From positions 1 through 6,286 of the forward strand of contig PUKR01000054.1 of assembly GCA_003552365.1 (NCBI GenBank): 6,286 bases of DNA. Direction: 5' to 3'. This document shows, one piece after another, positions 1-5,136 of this stretch. How positions within the stretch are numbered: the first letter of the stretch is position 1; each line of letters opens with the position of its first letter. The position numbers and the translations under genes were made by a program. Origin of the DNA: Syntrophomonadaceae bacterium. Its GTDB lineage: Bacteria; Bacillota; Dethiobacteria; DTU022. The notes beneath the pieces are model-generated. The model had not been told where the DNA came from. It saw nothing but the letters and a program-made list of their open reading frames with translations, and did no database searches.

Positions 1-119
1 AGCTCGTATGGTTCCCATTTTTTGACAATTGCCAGGTAAATAAAGCCTAAGCCGGCGATCAGTAAAATTACGTGGCCCCAGGTTAAGCCAAAAAATCCAG
101 GTTGATACGGCAGTTCCAA
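1..119 (-). CDS. Na+-translocating decarboxylase beta subunit (OadB/MmdB/GcdB family), N-terminal fragment
   Basis: This is the 5' end of a gene that runs off the left edge; 39 codons are visible. The start is a TTG at 119-117, preceded by AAGGAG (126-131) at a good 6-nt spacing. The peptide opens with a short hydrophilic stretch, then GFFGLTWGHVILLIAGLGFI, a first membrane segment, then YLAIVKKWEPYE. The 'LTW...FIYLAI.K..EP' pattern is how beta subunits of biotin-dependent Na+-pumping decarboxylases begin (oxaloacetate, methylmalonyl-CoA or glutaconyl-CoA type). In that family the multi-spanning beta subunit couples carboxybiotin decarboxylation to Na+ export. The substrate cannot be told from this fragment, and the alpha and biotin-carrier subunits are not visible. 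Family assignment is from recognition of the N-terminus only. Confidence 0.75.
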   Translation of the reverse strand, partial: MELPYQPGFFGLTWGHVILLIAGLGFIYLAIVKKWEPYE

Positions 120-148
120 GAATATCTCCTTCTTTCTTTAAGTTAGCT

Positions 149-178
149 AGAATAACAACAACTACTGGCCCTTATCAA
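149..178 (-). promoter_or_regulatory. Candidate sigma-A promoter of the decarboxylase gene
   Basis: Reading on the minus strand, TTGATA (178-173) is followed after 18 bp by TATTCT (154-149). This predicts a start near 142 and a leader of about 22 nt ending in the ribosome binding site of the gene starting at 119. The -35 matches 5 of 6 consensus bases and the -10 matches 4 of 6. The position is right for the gene, but the evidence is sequence resemblance alone. Confidence 0.45.
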
Positions 179-204
179 ATGCTGACTTTTAAATTGGCTC
201 GTTC

Positions 205-218
205 CTGTTCAAGAACAG
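205..218. promoter_or_regulatory. Operator-like palindrome CTGTTC-AA-GAACAG
   Basis: A perfect 6-bp inverted repeat with a 2-bp centre lies between the PHP gene and the decarboxylase gene, about 30 bp upstream of the candidate -35 element at 173-178. Its size and position suit a dimeric repressor or activator site. It is not the Bacillus SOS box, which has GAAC...GTTC in the opposite arrangement with 4 bp between half-sites. There is no T-run beside it, so it is unlikely to be a terminator. No regulator is identified. Confidence 0.3.
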
Positions 219-295
219 AGTATAAATTAAGCCCCGAAAATAAATGTATATAAGATTTTATCATTTTTCAGCCCTGATGAAAAGAGAAAATTTAA

Positions 296-1126
296 TTACC
301 ACATCTGCTGGCGCTGCCCGGCCGCTTCTTTTAGTTGTTGCAAGTACTTTTCGGAAATAGCCCATTGAAGGGAGTACCTTATGTTTTTCCTGTTATCTCC
401 ATGAAAATCAGACCCGCCGGTAATTAACAACTTATTTTCCAGGGCCATATTCTTATATTTTCTTCCCTGCTCTTTGCTGTGATCAGGATGGAAAACTTCT
501 ATCCCATGCAACCCCATGGGCATCATCAATCCCACAATATCAGTTTTATTGTAACCGGGATGGGCGGCTACAATAACTGCTCCCACTTTCCGCAGCAGGG
601 CCATGGCTTGCTTCAGGCTCATGGTTTCCCGGGGAACATAAGCTTCCCGGTTTCGGGTCAAATATAATGAAAAAGCTTCGTCTACGGTATGCACATATTT
701 CTTTTTATACAGCAACCGGGCCAGATGCATCCTACCCGGAGCAGCGTTTCCCGCTTCTTCTAAAACTTCATCAAACTTAATTTTAAAACCCAGTCTTTTT
801 AACCTGTCCACCATTTTTTCCATCCGTCTAAACCTTTCGGATTGGATTTGTTTTAAAGCTTCACACAGTAAATTTAATTTACGTGGATAATAGCCGAGAA
901 TGTGAATTTCTTCGTCATTATGCAGAATGCTGATTTCAACCCCGGGAATAAGCTCAATACCGAATTCTGAAGCCGCACTTTCAGCTTCAGGTAAACCTTC
1001 CACATTGTCATGATCAGTTAATCCTACAGCGCTTAACCCGTAGGTGTCGGCCAGTTTCATTAGCTCTGCAGGACTGTATAAGCCATCTGAAACATTACTG
1101 TGCATATGCATATCTACTTTTTTCAT
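296..1126 (-). CDS. PHP-domain phosphoesterase (YciV/RNase AM-like)
   Basis: The 276-residue protein has the layout of the stand-alone PHP metal-dependent phosphoesterases. The N-terminal motif is DMHMHSNVSDG (H7, H9, D14), followed by LTDHD (D38, H39, D40), PGVEIS (E64), H75, AAHPG (H189), a VFHPDH segment (H213, H216) and the terminal GGSDFHGD (D240, H242). These are the usual ligands of a tri-metal site. Residues 81-180 form the helical insertion typical of the TrpH/YciV group. E. coli YciV (RNase AM) is a 5'-3' exoribonuclease that also removes the 3'-phosphate from 3',5'-nucleotide bisphosphates, so a role in short-RNA or nucleotide turnover is likely and fits the RNase Y neighbourhood. 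The exact substrate is inferred. The ATG at 1126 places the PHP motif at the N-terminus as expected, though its Shine-Dalgarno (AGGTAGG) is weak. It forms its own unit downstream of the spoVS terminator; I found no convincing promoter or terminator for it. Confidence 0.9.
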   Translation of the reverse strand: MKKVDMHMHSNVSDGLYSPAELMKLADTYGLSAVGLTDHDNVEGLPEAESAASEFGIELIPGVEISILHNDEEIHILGYYPRKLNLLCEALKQIQSERFRRMEKMVDRLKRLGFKIKFDEVLEEAGNAAPGRMHLARLLYKKKYVHTVDEAFSLYLTRNREAYVPRETMSLKQAMALLRKVGAVIVAAHPGYNKTDIVGLMMPMGLHGIEVFHPDHSKEQGRKYKNMALENKLLITGGSDFHGDNRKNIRYSLQWAISEKYLQQLKEAAGQRQQMW

Positions 1127-1378
1127 CTTTTAAGCCTACCTGTTTTTTTATATTATCTGCTAGTTATTGTTTTGTTATAATCCAATGTACCGGCTTCCTT
1201 TGTATGCGGTTCTTTAATGACGAGCTTTAGCATCATTATAAACCACGTGATTGCAAAGTGAGGCCAGTTTCACTTCCATTACGTATTAGACCGGCTGAGC
1301 AAAGATTCATATATTATAACTCAACCATGCAGCTTATTGGACGGGTGAGGACAACCTATAGTCTATATATAAAACGGG
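1127..1378. other. Intergenic region between spoVS and the PHP gene, no gene found
   Basis: The gap between the PHP start and the spoVS stop is 322 bp; its right end is the spoVS terminator and this entry covers the rest. It is AT-rich with several TATAAT-like strings on the minus strand (for example near 1234-1239 and 1313-1318), but none has a matching -35 at 16-18 bp, so I do not call a promoter. It also contains a 6-bp hairpin (AAGTGA 1256-1261 with TCACTT 1270-1275, 8-nt loop) and the palindrome CACGTG (1244-1249). Open frames are at most about 20 codons and lack ribosome binding sites. The PHP gene's promoter presumably lies here. Confidence 0.5.
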
Positions 1379-1417
1379 CAAAAAAACACCCTCATCAATA
1401 AGGAGTTGAGGGCGTTT
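1379..1417 (-). terminator. Rho-independent terminator of spoVS
   Basis: On the minus strand, AACGCCCTCA pairs with TGAGGGTGTT (10 bp, 12-nt loop) and is followed directly by a run of seven T. The G-T pair in the stem is a tolerated G-U wobble in minus-strand RNA but would be an A-C mismatch on the plus strand. The T-run side also fits minus-strand use. It starts about 30 bp after the spoVS stop codon and separates spoVS from the PHP gene. Confidence 0.9.
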
Positions 1418-1448
1418 CCACCATCGATACAGCATTTAAAATGCAATT

Positions 1449-1709
1449 TTAGCGAGGTTCAATGATCAGCTTTATTGCTGTCCGCTCCTCCCCGTCAATC
1501 TCGATGTCCGTAAAGGCTGGGATACAAATTAAATCAATACCACCAGGGGCAACAAACCCTCTTGCGATCGCAACCGCTTTAACTGCCTGGTTGAGGGCTC
1601 CCGCACCTATTGTTTGAATTTCTGCTCCCCCTCTTTCTCTAAGCACGCCTGCCAGGGCTCCAGCTACAGAATTAGGATTGGACTTTGCTGAGACCTTTAA
1701 TACTTCCAT
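1449..1709 (-). CDS. spoVS: Stage V sporulation protein S
   Basis: This 86-residue protein is a full-length SpoVS, one of the most conserved small proteins of endospore formers. It begins MEVLKVSAKSNPNSVAGALA, continues with a glycine-rich segment (residues 27-37, including TIGAGALNQ at 33-41), then KAVAIARGF (44-52), and ends with a hydrophobic strand (IKLIIEPR). SpoVS has an Alba-like small-dimer fold. In B. subtilis its loss blocks sporulation at stage V, apparently through septation and engulfment timing, but its biochemical role is not settled. The ATG at 1709 has a strong GGAGG (1721-1725) at a somewhat long 11-nt spacing. It is the last gene before a strong terminator, and a sigma-H-like promoter lies just upstream, so it can be transcribed alone as well as by read-through from ymdB. 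Confidence 0.97.
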   Translation of the reverse strand: MEVLKVSAKSNPNSVAGALAGVLRERGGAEIQTIGAGALNQAVKAVAIARGFVAPGGIDLICIPAFTDIEIDGEERTAIKLIIEPR

Positions 1710-1743
1710 TATGTGGTAATCCTCCTTTGCGGATTTGCTGTAA

Positions 1744-1772
1744 TAATTCGCTCAATTTTACAAAATTCCTGC
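1744..1772 (-). promoter_or_regulatory. Sigma-H-type promoter of spoVS
   Basis: On the minus strand, GCAGGAATT (1772-1764), 11 bp, then AGCGAATTA (1752-1744) fits every specified position of the Bacillus sigma-H consensus RnAGGAwWW-N11/12-RnnGAATww. The predicted start near 1738 gives a leader of about 30 nt to the spoVS ATG. B. subtilis spoVS is known to depend on sigma-H, which supports the call. A weaker overlapping sigma-A reading (TTACAA, 17 bp, TAAAAT) also exists. Confidence 0.75.
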
Positions 1773-1804
1773 CTGAATTGTAAGAATAATTTGATGTAAC
1801 CTGC

Positions 1805-2593
1805 TTAACATACTTCAAAGATTCTATCTATAGCTTCAGCTGCCCCACTCCTCTCATTTATGTTGATTATTACGGCATTAAAAACAGTTTTTCCGGTACT
1901 TGACACTTCAAACTTACACGGTAGCTGGGTCAAAAACCTCTTTATTGGCCCATCCCTATCAACCCCCAGAATTGCGTCGTATAAACCAACCATTCCGACA
2001 TCTGTTATATAAGCGGTATTACCGGACAGGATTCGCTGATCGGCAGTTTGCACATGACTGTGGGTTCCAACTACCGCACTTACCCTTCCATTCAAATACC
2101 AGCCCATGGCCTGCTTTTCTGAAGTAGCTTCTGCATGAAAATCCACAATGATTATCTCTGCATTCTCTTTTAAACGTTTTACCGCTTCATCAGCAACCCT
2201 AAACGGGCAGTCAACATGTTCCATGAAGACCCTGCCCAATAAATTTAAAACTCCCACTTTTAAATTCGATCTTTCAAGTTCAACTACCGCAGAACCTCGC
2301 CCGGGTGTGGTTTGAGGAGGGTAATTTGCCGGCCTGATGACACTTTTTTCCCTCTCTATAAAATTAAAAATATCTTTCTGATCCCAGGTATGATTGCCGC
2401 CGGTTAAAATATCCACTCCGGACTGGTTAATTTCTTTAAAAGCTTTCTCCGTTAAACCTGCTCCACCGGCTGCATTTTCTGCATTGGCAACCGTTAAATC
2501 GATATTGTGTGTTTCCCGAAGAGATGGTAAATATTTTTTTAAATATTTCCTGCCGGGCTTACCGACAATATCGCCTATAAATAAAAGGCGCAT
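1805..2593 (-). CDS. ymdB: YmdB-type 2',3'-cyclic nucleotide phosphodiesterase (metallophosphatase)
   Basis: The 262-residue protein matches the YmdB family (TIGR00282) in length and motifs. Visible metal and catalytic motifs are FIGDIVGKPG (D8), ANAENA (E39, N40), GGNHTW (N67, H68), VDFHAEATSEK (H153) and GTHSHV (H178, H180), followed by the family signature YITDVGM. B. subtilis YmdB hydrolyses 2',3'-cyclic nucleotides and affects biofilm and motility decisions. Such cyclic nucleotides are by-products of RNA decay, which fits its place next to RNase Y. The ATG at 2593 has GGAG (2602-2605) at 8 nt. The gene is separated from rny by a terminator and has its own promoter-like sequences, so it begins a new transcription unit, probably ymdB-spoVS, because no terminator is seen in the 95 bp before spoVS. 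The protein is cytoplasmic, with no signal peptide. Confidence 0.95.
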   Translation of the reverse strand: MRLLFIGDIVGKPGRKYLKKYLPSLRETHNIDLTVANAENAAGGAGLTEKAFKEINQSGVDILTGGNHTWDQKDIFNFIEREKSVIRPANYPPQTTPGRGSAVVELERSNLKVGVLNLLGRVFMEHVDCPFRVADEAVKRLKENAEIIIVDFHAEATSEKQAMGWYLNGRVSAVVGTHSHVQTADQRILSGNTAYITDVGMVGLYDAILGVDRDGPIKRFLTQLPCKFEVSSTGKTVFNAVIININERSGAAEAIDRIFEVC

Positions 2594-2641
2594 TTTTACA
2601 GCTCCTGCTTTAATGAGAACTTTTTTAACTTAAACTCGGCT

Positions 2642-2670
2642 AAAATAGCTTAAACAATGTAAACATTCAA
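2642..2670 (-). promoter_or_regulatory. Possible sigma-A promoter of ymdB
   Basis: On the minus strand, TTGAAT (2670-2665), 17 bp, then TATTTT (2647-2642). Each box matches 4 of 6 consensus bases, with ideal spacing, and the start would lie near 2635, about 42 nt before the ymdB ATG. It lies just downstream of the sigma-H-like sequence, so the two could act as tandem promoters. The match is modest. Confidence 0.35.
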
Positions 2671-2675
2671 TATAA

Positions 2676-2705
2676 ATATTCTTTTCTAATACGGCTTATT
2701 CCTGC
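2676..2705 (-). promoter_or_regulatory. Sigma-H-type promoter of ymdB
   Basis: On the minus strand, GCAGGAATA (2705-2697), 12 bp, then AAAGAATAT (2684-2676) fits all specified positions of the sigma-H consensus. It shares the exact 9-mer GGCAGGAAT with the spoVS promoter. It sits directly after the rny terminator, as expected for a fresh transcription unit, with a start near 2670 and a leader of about 77 nt. Confidence 0.6.
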
Positions 2706-2712
2706 CGGTTAT

Positions 2713-2742
2713 AAAAAAAGGTGCTTTTTAAAGCACCTTTTT
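2713..2742 (-). terminator. Rho-independent terminator downstream of rny
   Basis: The stem AAAAAGGTGC...GCACCTTTTT has a small T/A-rich loop. On the minus strand it ends with seven T followed by TAT. The arrangement is nearly symmetrical, so it could work in both directions, but only minus-strand genes are present. It lies about 97 bp after the rny stop and 8 bp before the ymdB sigma-H-type -35 box. Confidence 0.85.
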
Positions 2743-2779
2743 GTTGATTTACAATTCATCTTATCTTGCCGTGCAGCTC

Positions 2780-2836
2780 AACACCGGCAATATGTATACA
2801 CTGCTGGTTGATTTACCGGACAACCGGACCGGTGTT
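2780..2836. repeat. Nested inverted repeats just after rny
   Basis: AACACCGG (2780-2787) pairs with CCGGTGTT (2829-2836) as a perfect 8-bp stem. It encloses a second 5-bp stem, GGTTG (2806-2810) with CAACC (2821-2825), and the 8-bp palindrome TGTATACA (2793-2800). It begins 2 bp after the rny stop codon, so it would fold in the 3' untranslated RNA of rny, upstream of the terminator. No T-run follows. Its function is unknown. Confidence 0.4.
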
Positions 2837-2838
2837 CC

Positions 2839-4374
2839 TTACTTGGCGTAATCCACTGCCCTGGTTTCCCTGATTACAGTCACTTTAATTTGACCGGGGT
2901 ATTCCAGTTCACTCTCAACTTTTTTTACAATTTCCCTGGCTACTTTTACTGAATTGTAATCGTCAATCCGGTCCGGTTTAACCATAATCCTGATTTCCCG
3001 GCCGGCGTGGATGGCGTAAGCTTTTTCTACTCCTTCAAACGAATCAGCAATGTTTTCCAGTTTTTCCAGCCGTTTGATATATGCTTCGAGAGTCTCACGG
3101 CGTGCCCCGGGACGAACTGCTGAGATGGCATCGGCAGATTGAATCAACACTGCTTCCAAAGTATTGAAATCGGTATCACCGTGATGGGCTGCAATAGCAT
3201 TGATTATAATCGGTGATTCTTTATATTTTTTTGCCAGGTCTGCGCCGATTTGCACATGAGAGCCTTCTGTTTCGTGATCTACCGCCTTGCCTATGTCGTG
3301 AAGCAGTCCGGCTCGCTTGGAGAGATTAACGTCGAGTCCGAGCTCTGCTGCCATAATTCCCGCTAAGTGCGACACTTCAATAGAGTGCTGCAGGACATTT
3401 TGTCCATAACTGGTCCTAAAGCGGAGTTTGCCTAAAAGTTGTATTACCTCCGGATGCAAACTATGGACTTTCGTTTCAAATGCCGCCCGTTCCCCTTCTT
3501 CTTTGATCTGAGCGTCCACTTCCTTGCGGGTTTTTTCCACAATCTCTTCGATCCGGGCCGGGTGTATCCTTCCGTCGCTGACCAATTTTTCCAGGGCCAG
3601 CCTGGCCACTTCTCTCCTGATTGGATCAAACCCCGAAATAATCACAGCCTCCGGGGTATCATCAATAATTAAATCAATTCCGGTCAGGGTTTCCAGGGCC
3701 CTGATATTTCTTCCTTCCCTGCCGATGATCCTTCCTTTCATTTCATCATTGGGCAAATTAACAACCGACACTGTGGACTCAGATACATGATCGGCCGCAC
3801 AGCGTTGTATAGCCAGGGTAACAATTTCCCTGGCTTTCTTTTCGCCTTCAGCCTTGGCCTGGTTTTCAATTTCCTTGGCCATCATGGTCATTTCATGTTC
3901 AATTTCTTCCCTTACACTTTGCATCAAGATTTCTTTTGCTTCATCAGAAGTTATCCCCGAGATTTTTTCCAACTCATGCAATTGTTGTTGATAAAGTTGA
4001 TCCAGTTTTTCCTTTGCTTCCTGGTTCTGCTCTTCCTTTTTTCTTAGTTCTTCTTCTTTACGCTCAACATTACTGATCTTCCGGTCAAGGCTTTCCTCTT
4101 TTTGCACCAACCTTCGTTCCAGGCGCTGCAGTTCAGAGCGCCTCTCCTTGGTTTCTTTTTCCAGCTCGCTTCTTAACCGGTGGGTTTCTTCCTTGGCTTC
4201 AAGTTCTTTTTCTCTTTTCAAAGAATTGGCTTTTTGTTCAGCTTCGTCAATAATCTTTTTGGCCGCTGCTTCTGCAGATGATATTTTAGCCTCGGCAATT
4301 ACTTTACGTATAAAATAACCACCACCGATTCCTATTAACAGGGCGGCGACAATTATCAACACTGTTTCCAGCAT
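2839..4374 (-). CDS. rny: Ribonuclease Y (membrane-anchored endoribonuclease)
   Basis: RNase Y is the main endoribonuclease initiating mRNA decay in many Firmicutes. In this 511-residue protein, residues 1-20 form one membrane anchor (LETVLIIVAALLIGIGGGYF). Residues 25-190 are a long charged coiled coil rich in K, E and R. Residues 200-265 form a KH RNA-binding domain with GRIIGREGRN (214-223). Residues 325-420 form the HD nuclease domain with LLHDIGKAVDH (catalytic H359-D360) and IAAHHGD. The C-terminal YaiN/rny tail ends VTVIRETRAVDYAK. Length and domain order are typical. I chose the ATG at 4374 because GGAGG (4383-4387) lies 8 nt upstream. The in-frame GTG at 4383, which would add three residues, overlaps that Shine-Dalgarno and cannot use it. 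The gene sits alone between two terminator-like hairpins. Confidence 0.97.
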   Translation of the reverse strand: MLETVLIIVAALLIGIGGGYFIRKVIAEAKISSAEAAAKKIIDEAEQKANSLKREKELEAKEETHRLRSELEKETKERRSELQRLERRLVQKEESLDRKISNVERKEEELRKKEEQNQEAKEKLDQLYQQQLHELEKISGITSDEAKEILMQSVREEIEHEMTMMAKEIENQAKAEGEKKAREIVTLAIQRCAADHVSESTVSVVNLPNDEMKGRIIGREGRNIRALETLTGIDLIIDDTPEAVIISGFDPIRREVARLALEKLVSDGRIHPARIEEIVEKTRKEVDAQIKEEGERAAFETKVHSLHPEVIQLLGKLRFRTSYGQNVLQHSIEVSHLAGIMAAELGLDVNLSKRAGLLHDIGKAVDHETEGSHVQIGADLAKKYKESPIIINAIAAHHGDTDFNTLEAVLIQSADAISAVRPGARRETLEAYIKRLEKLENIADSFEGVEKAYAIHAGREIRIMVKPDRIDDYNSVKVAREIVKKVESELEYPGQIKVTVIRETRAVDYAK

Positions 4375-4420
4375 GGTGCTCACCTCCGTTGATTAAGTAT
4401 TGCCACGATCTAGTGCTTTT

Positions 4421-4452
4421 AAAAATATAAGCTGTGTCCAGGACACAGCTTA
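4421..4452 (-). terminator. Intrinsic terminator-like hairpin between recX and rny
   Basis: TAAGCTGTGTCC (4428-4439) and GGACACAGCTTA (4441-4452) are a perfect 12-bp inverted repeat around one base. In RNA it would be an 11-bp stem with a 3-nt loop. On the minus strand it is followed by TATTTTT; on the plus strand by AAAAG, so it works only leftward. It could end recA-recX transcripts, or act as an attenuator or small-RNA terminator for the promoter at 4601-4629. Only about 35 bp without a good promoter separate it from the rny Shine-Dalgarno. Confidence 0.7.
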
Positions 4453-4578
4453 AAAGAGAAAGGTCAGAATAAGGTACACTTACCCCTTAATCCAAGAACT
4501 TATGCATTTTTATTTATTCAGAGTGCCTAGCGGCACCAAAAACTTTCTCTTATTAGTTATGAACTGAACACTAATCTC

Positions 4579-4584
4579 ATTATA
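4579..4584 (-). promoter_or_regulatory. Second possible -10 element upstream of rny
   Basis: A perfect TATAAT lies on the minus strand 16 bp after the first -10 element. Its best -35 partner at 17 bp is TTAGAA (4607-4602), which is a weak match and overlaps the first promoter. It may be a minor tandem start or coincidence in AT-rich DNA. Confidence 0.25.
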
Positions 4585-4600
4585 CTTTTTGTCTGTTACA

Positions 4601-4629
4601 ATTCTAACTTGTAAAAAATATTATGTCAA
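4601..4629 (-). promoter_or_regulatory. Near-consensus sigma-A promoter between recX and rny
   Basis: On the minus strand, TTGACA (4629-4624) is followed by exactly 17 bp and TAGAAT (4606-4601): a perfect -35, a 5/6 -10 and ideal spacing. It begins 8 bp after the recX stop codon and reads toward rny. It is the strongest vegetative promoter in the window, and transcripts from it meet the hairpin at 4428-4452 before rny. Confidence 0.75.
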
Positions 4630-4636
4630 GATAAGA

Positions 4637-5119
4637 CTACTCAGAATGGTCGTACTCTTTAAGAGCAATGACAATTAAGCTGTCCTGGAAACCGCGTCTT
4701 TTTAAAAATGATGCTTCTTTGTTAAACCACCGTTCATCATATTCCAAACGATCCCGCTTGTTGTGATTTCTTTTATCAATAATTTCCTTAATTCTAATTA
4801 AATCATCCTCCGGGTTAAATGATTCTTCAATAACCCGCTCAATCAACCGGGAATCTAATCCTTTCAATGAAAGTTCGTAACGGATTTTTAGTACCCCAAA
4901 CCCGCGCATTTTACGGGATGAAACAAACTCCCTGGCAAAGCTCTCATCATCAATATAACCATAATTTACCATTTCGTTGATTACTGCTTTGCTTACATCT
5001 TCTGTAAAACCCTTACGCCGGGTAAGGTAATCCCAAACTTCATTCCGGCTGCGAGCCCGATAAGTCAAAAACCGCAGTACCATGTTGCGCGCTTTTTTGA
5101 GGGCTTCTTCTTGCTCCAA
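4637..5119 (-). CDS. recX: Regulatory protein RecX
   Basis: RecX binds RecA filaments and limits or reshapes recombinase activity. The 160-residue protein shows the three tandem three-helix modules of the family: residues about 8-47 (LRFLTYRARSRNEVWDYL), about 48-100 (VNYGYIDDESFAREFVSSR, then RGFGVLKIRYELSLKGLD) and about 105-157 (EASFLKRRGFQDSLIVIALKEY). Length is within the usual range. The start is TTG at 5119, with GGAG (5130-5133) 10 nt upstream and only 17 bp from the recA stop, so the two genes are almost certainly co-transcribed and possibly translationally coupled. Upstream placement of recA is the classic arrangement and supports the call. The protein is cytoplasmic. Confidence 0.95.
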   Translation of the reverse strand: MEQEEALKKARNMVLRFLTYRARSRNEVWDYLTRRKGFTEDVSKAVINEMVNYGYIDDESFAREFVSSRKMRGFGVLKIRYELSLKGLDSRLIERVIEESFNPEDDLIRIKEIIDKRNHNKRDRLEYDERWFNKEASFLKRRGFQDSLIVIALKEYDHSE

Positions 5120-5136
5120 TTTCTTTCAGCTCCAGT

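Larger units (their letters stand above)
4421..4594 (-). ncRNA. Candidate structured leader or small RNA upstream of rny
   Basis: If the promoter at 4601-4629 is used, its transcript begins near 4594 and reaches the terminator hairpin after about 174 nt. In between, it can fold into a closed structure. A perfect 9-bp stem (AAGAGAAAG 4551-4543 with CTTTCTCTT 4462-4454) encloses a 5-bp hairpin (GTGCC 4536-4532 with GGCAC 4527-4523) and a third stem (GAATAA 4519-4514 with TTATTC 4472-4467), forming a possible three-way junction. The terminator stem starts 1 nt after the 9-bp helix. I recognise no known riboswitch, T-box or 6S signature and see no plausible leader peptide. No alternative antiterminator pairing was found by eye. 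Expression and function are inferred. Confidence 0.35.

Noticed and set aside
175..264. Minus-strand 29-codon ORF between the PHP gene and the decarboxylase gene
   Set aside because: It has an ATG with only a weak AGGG upstream, overlaps the candidate -35 element, and resembles no family I know. Length is within chance expectation.
265..290. Weak hairpin after the PHP gene (TTTTCA...TGAAAA on the minus strand)
   Set aside because: The stem is only 6 A/T-rich pairs and there is no T-run after it, so it is not called a terminator.
479..667. Plus-strand ORF inside the PHP gene, and similar plus-strand ORFs inside ymdB, rny and recA (1900-2127, 2394-2633, 3439-4047, 5858-6274)
   Set aside because: All lie antisense to well-supported genes, have unnatural compositions and show no family signature; they are shadows.
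1234..1239. TATAAT on the minus strand upstream of the PHP gene
   Set aside because: No acceptable -35 box lies at 16-18 bp and there is no extended -10 TG at the right place.
1214..1279. Minus-strand 21-codon ORF (begins MEVKLASLCNH) between spoVS and the PHP gene
   Set aside because: No ribosome binding site precedes it, it is too short, and there is no recognisable similarity.
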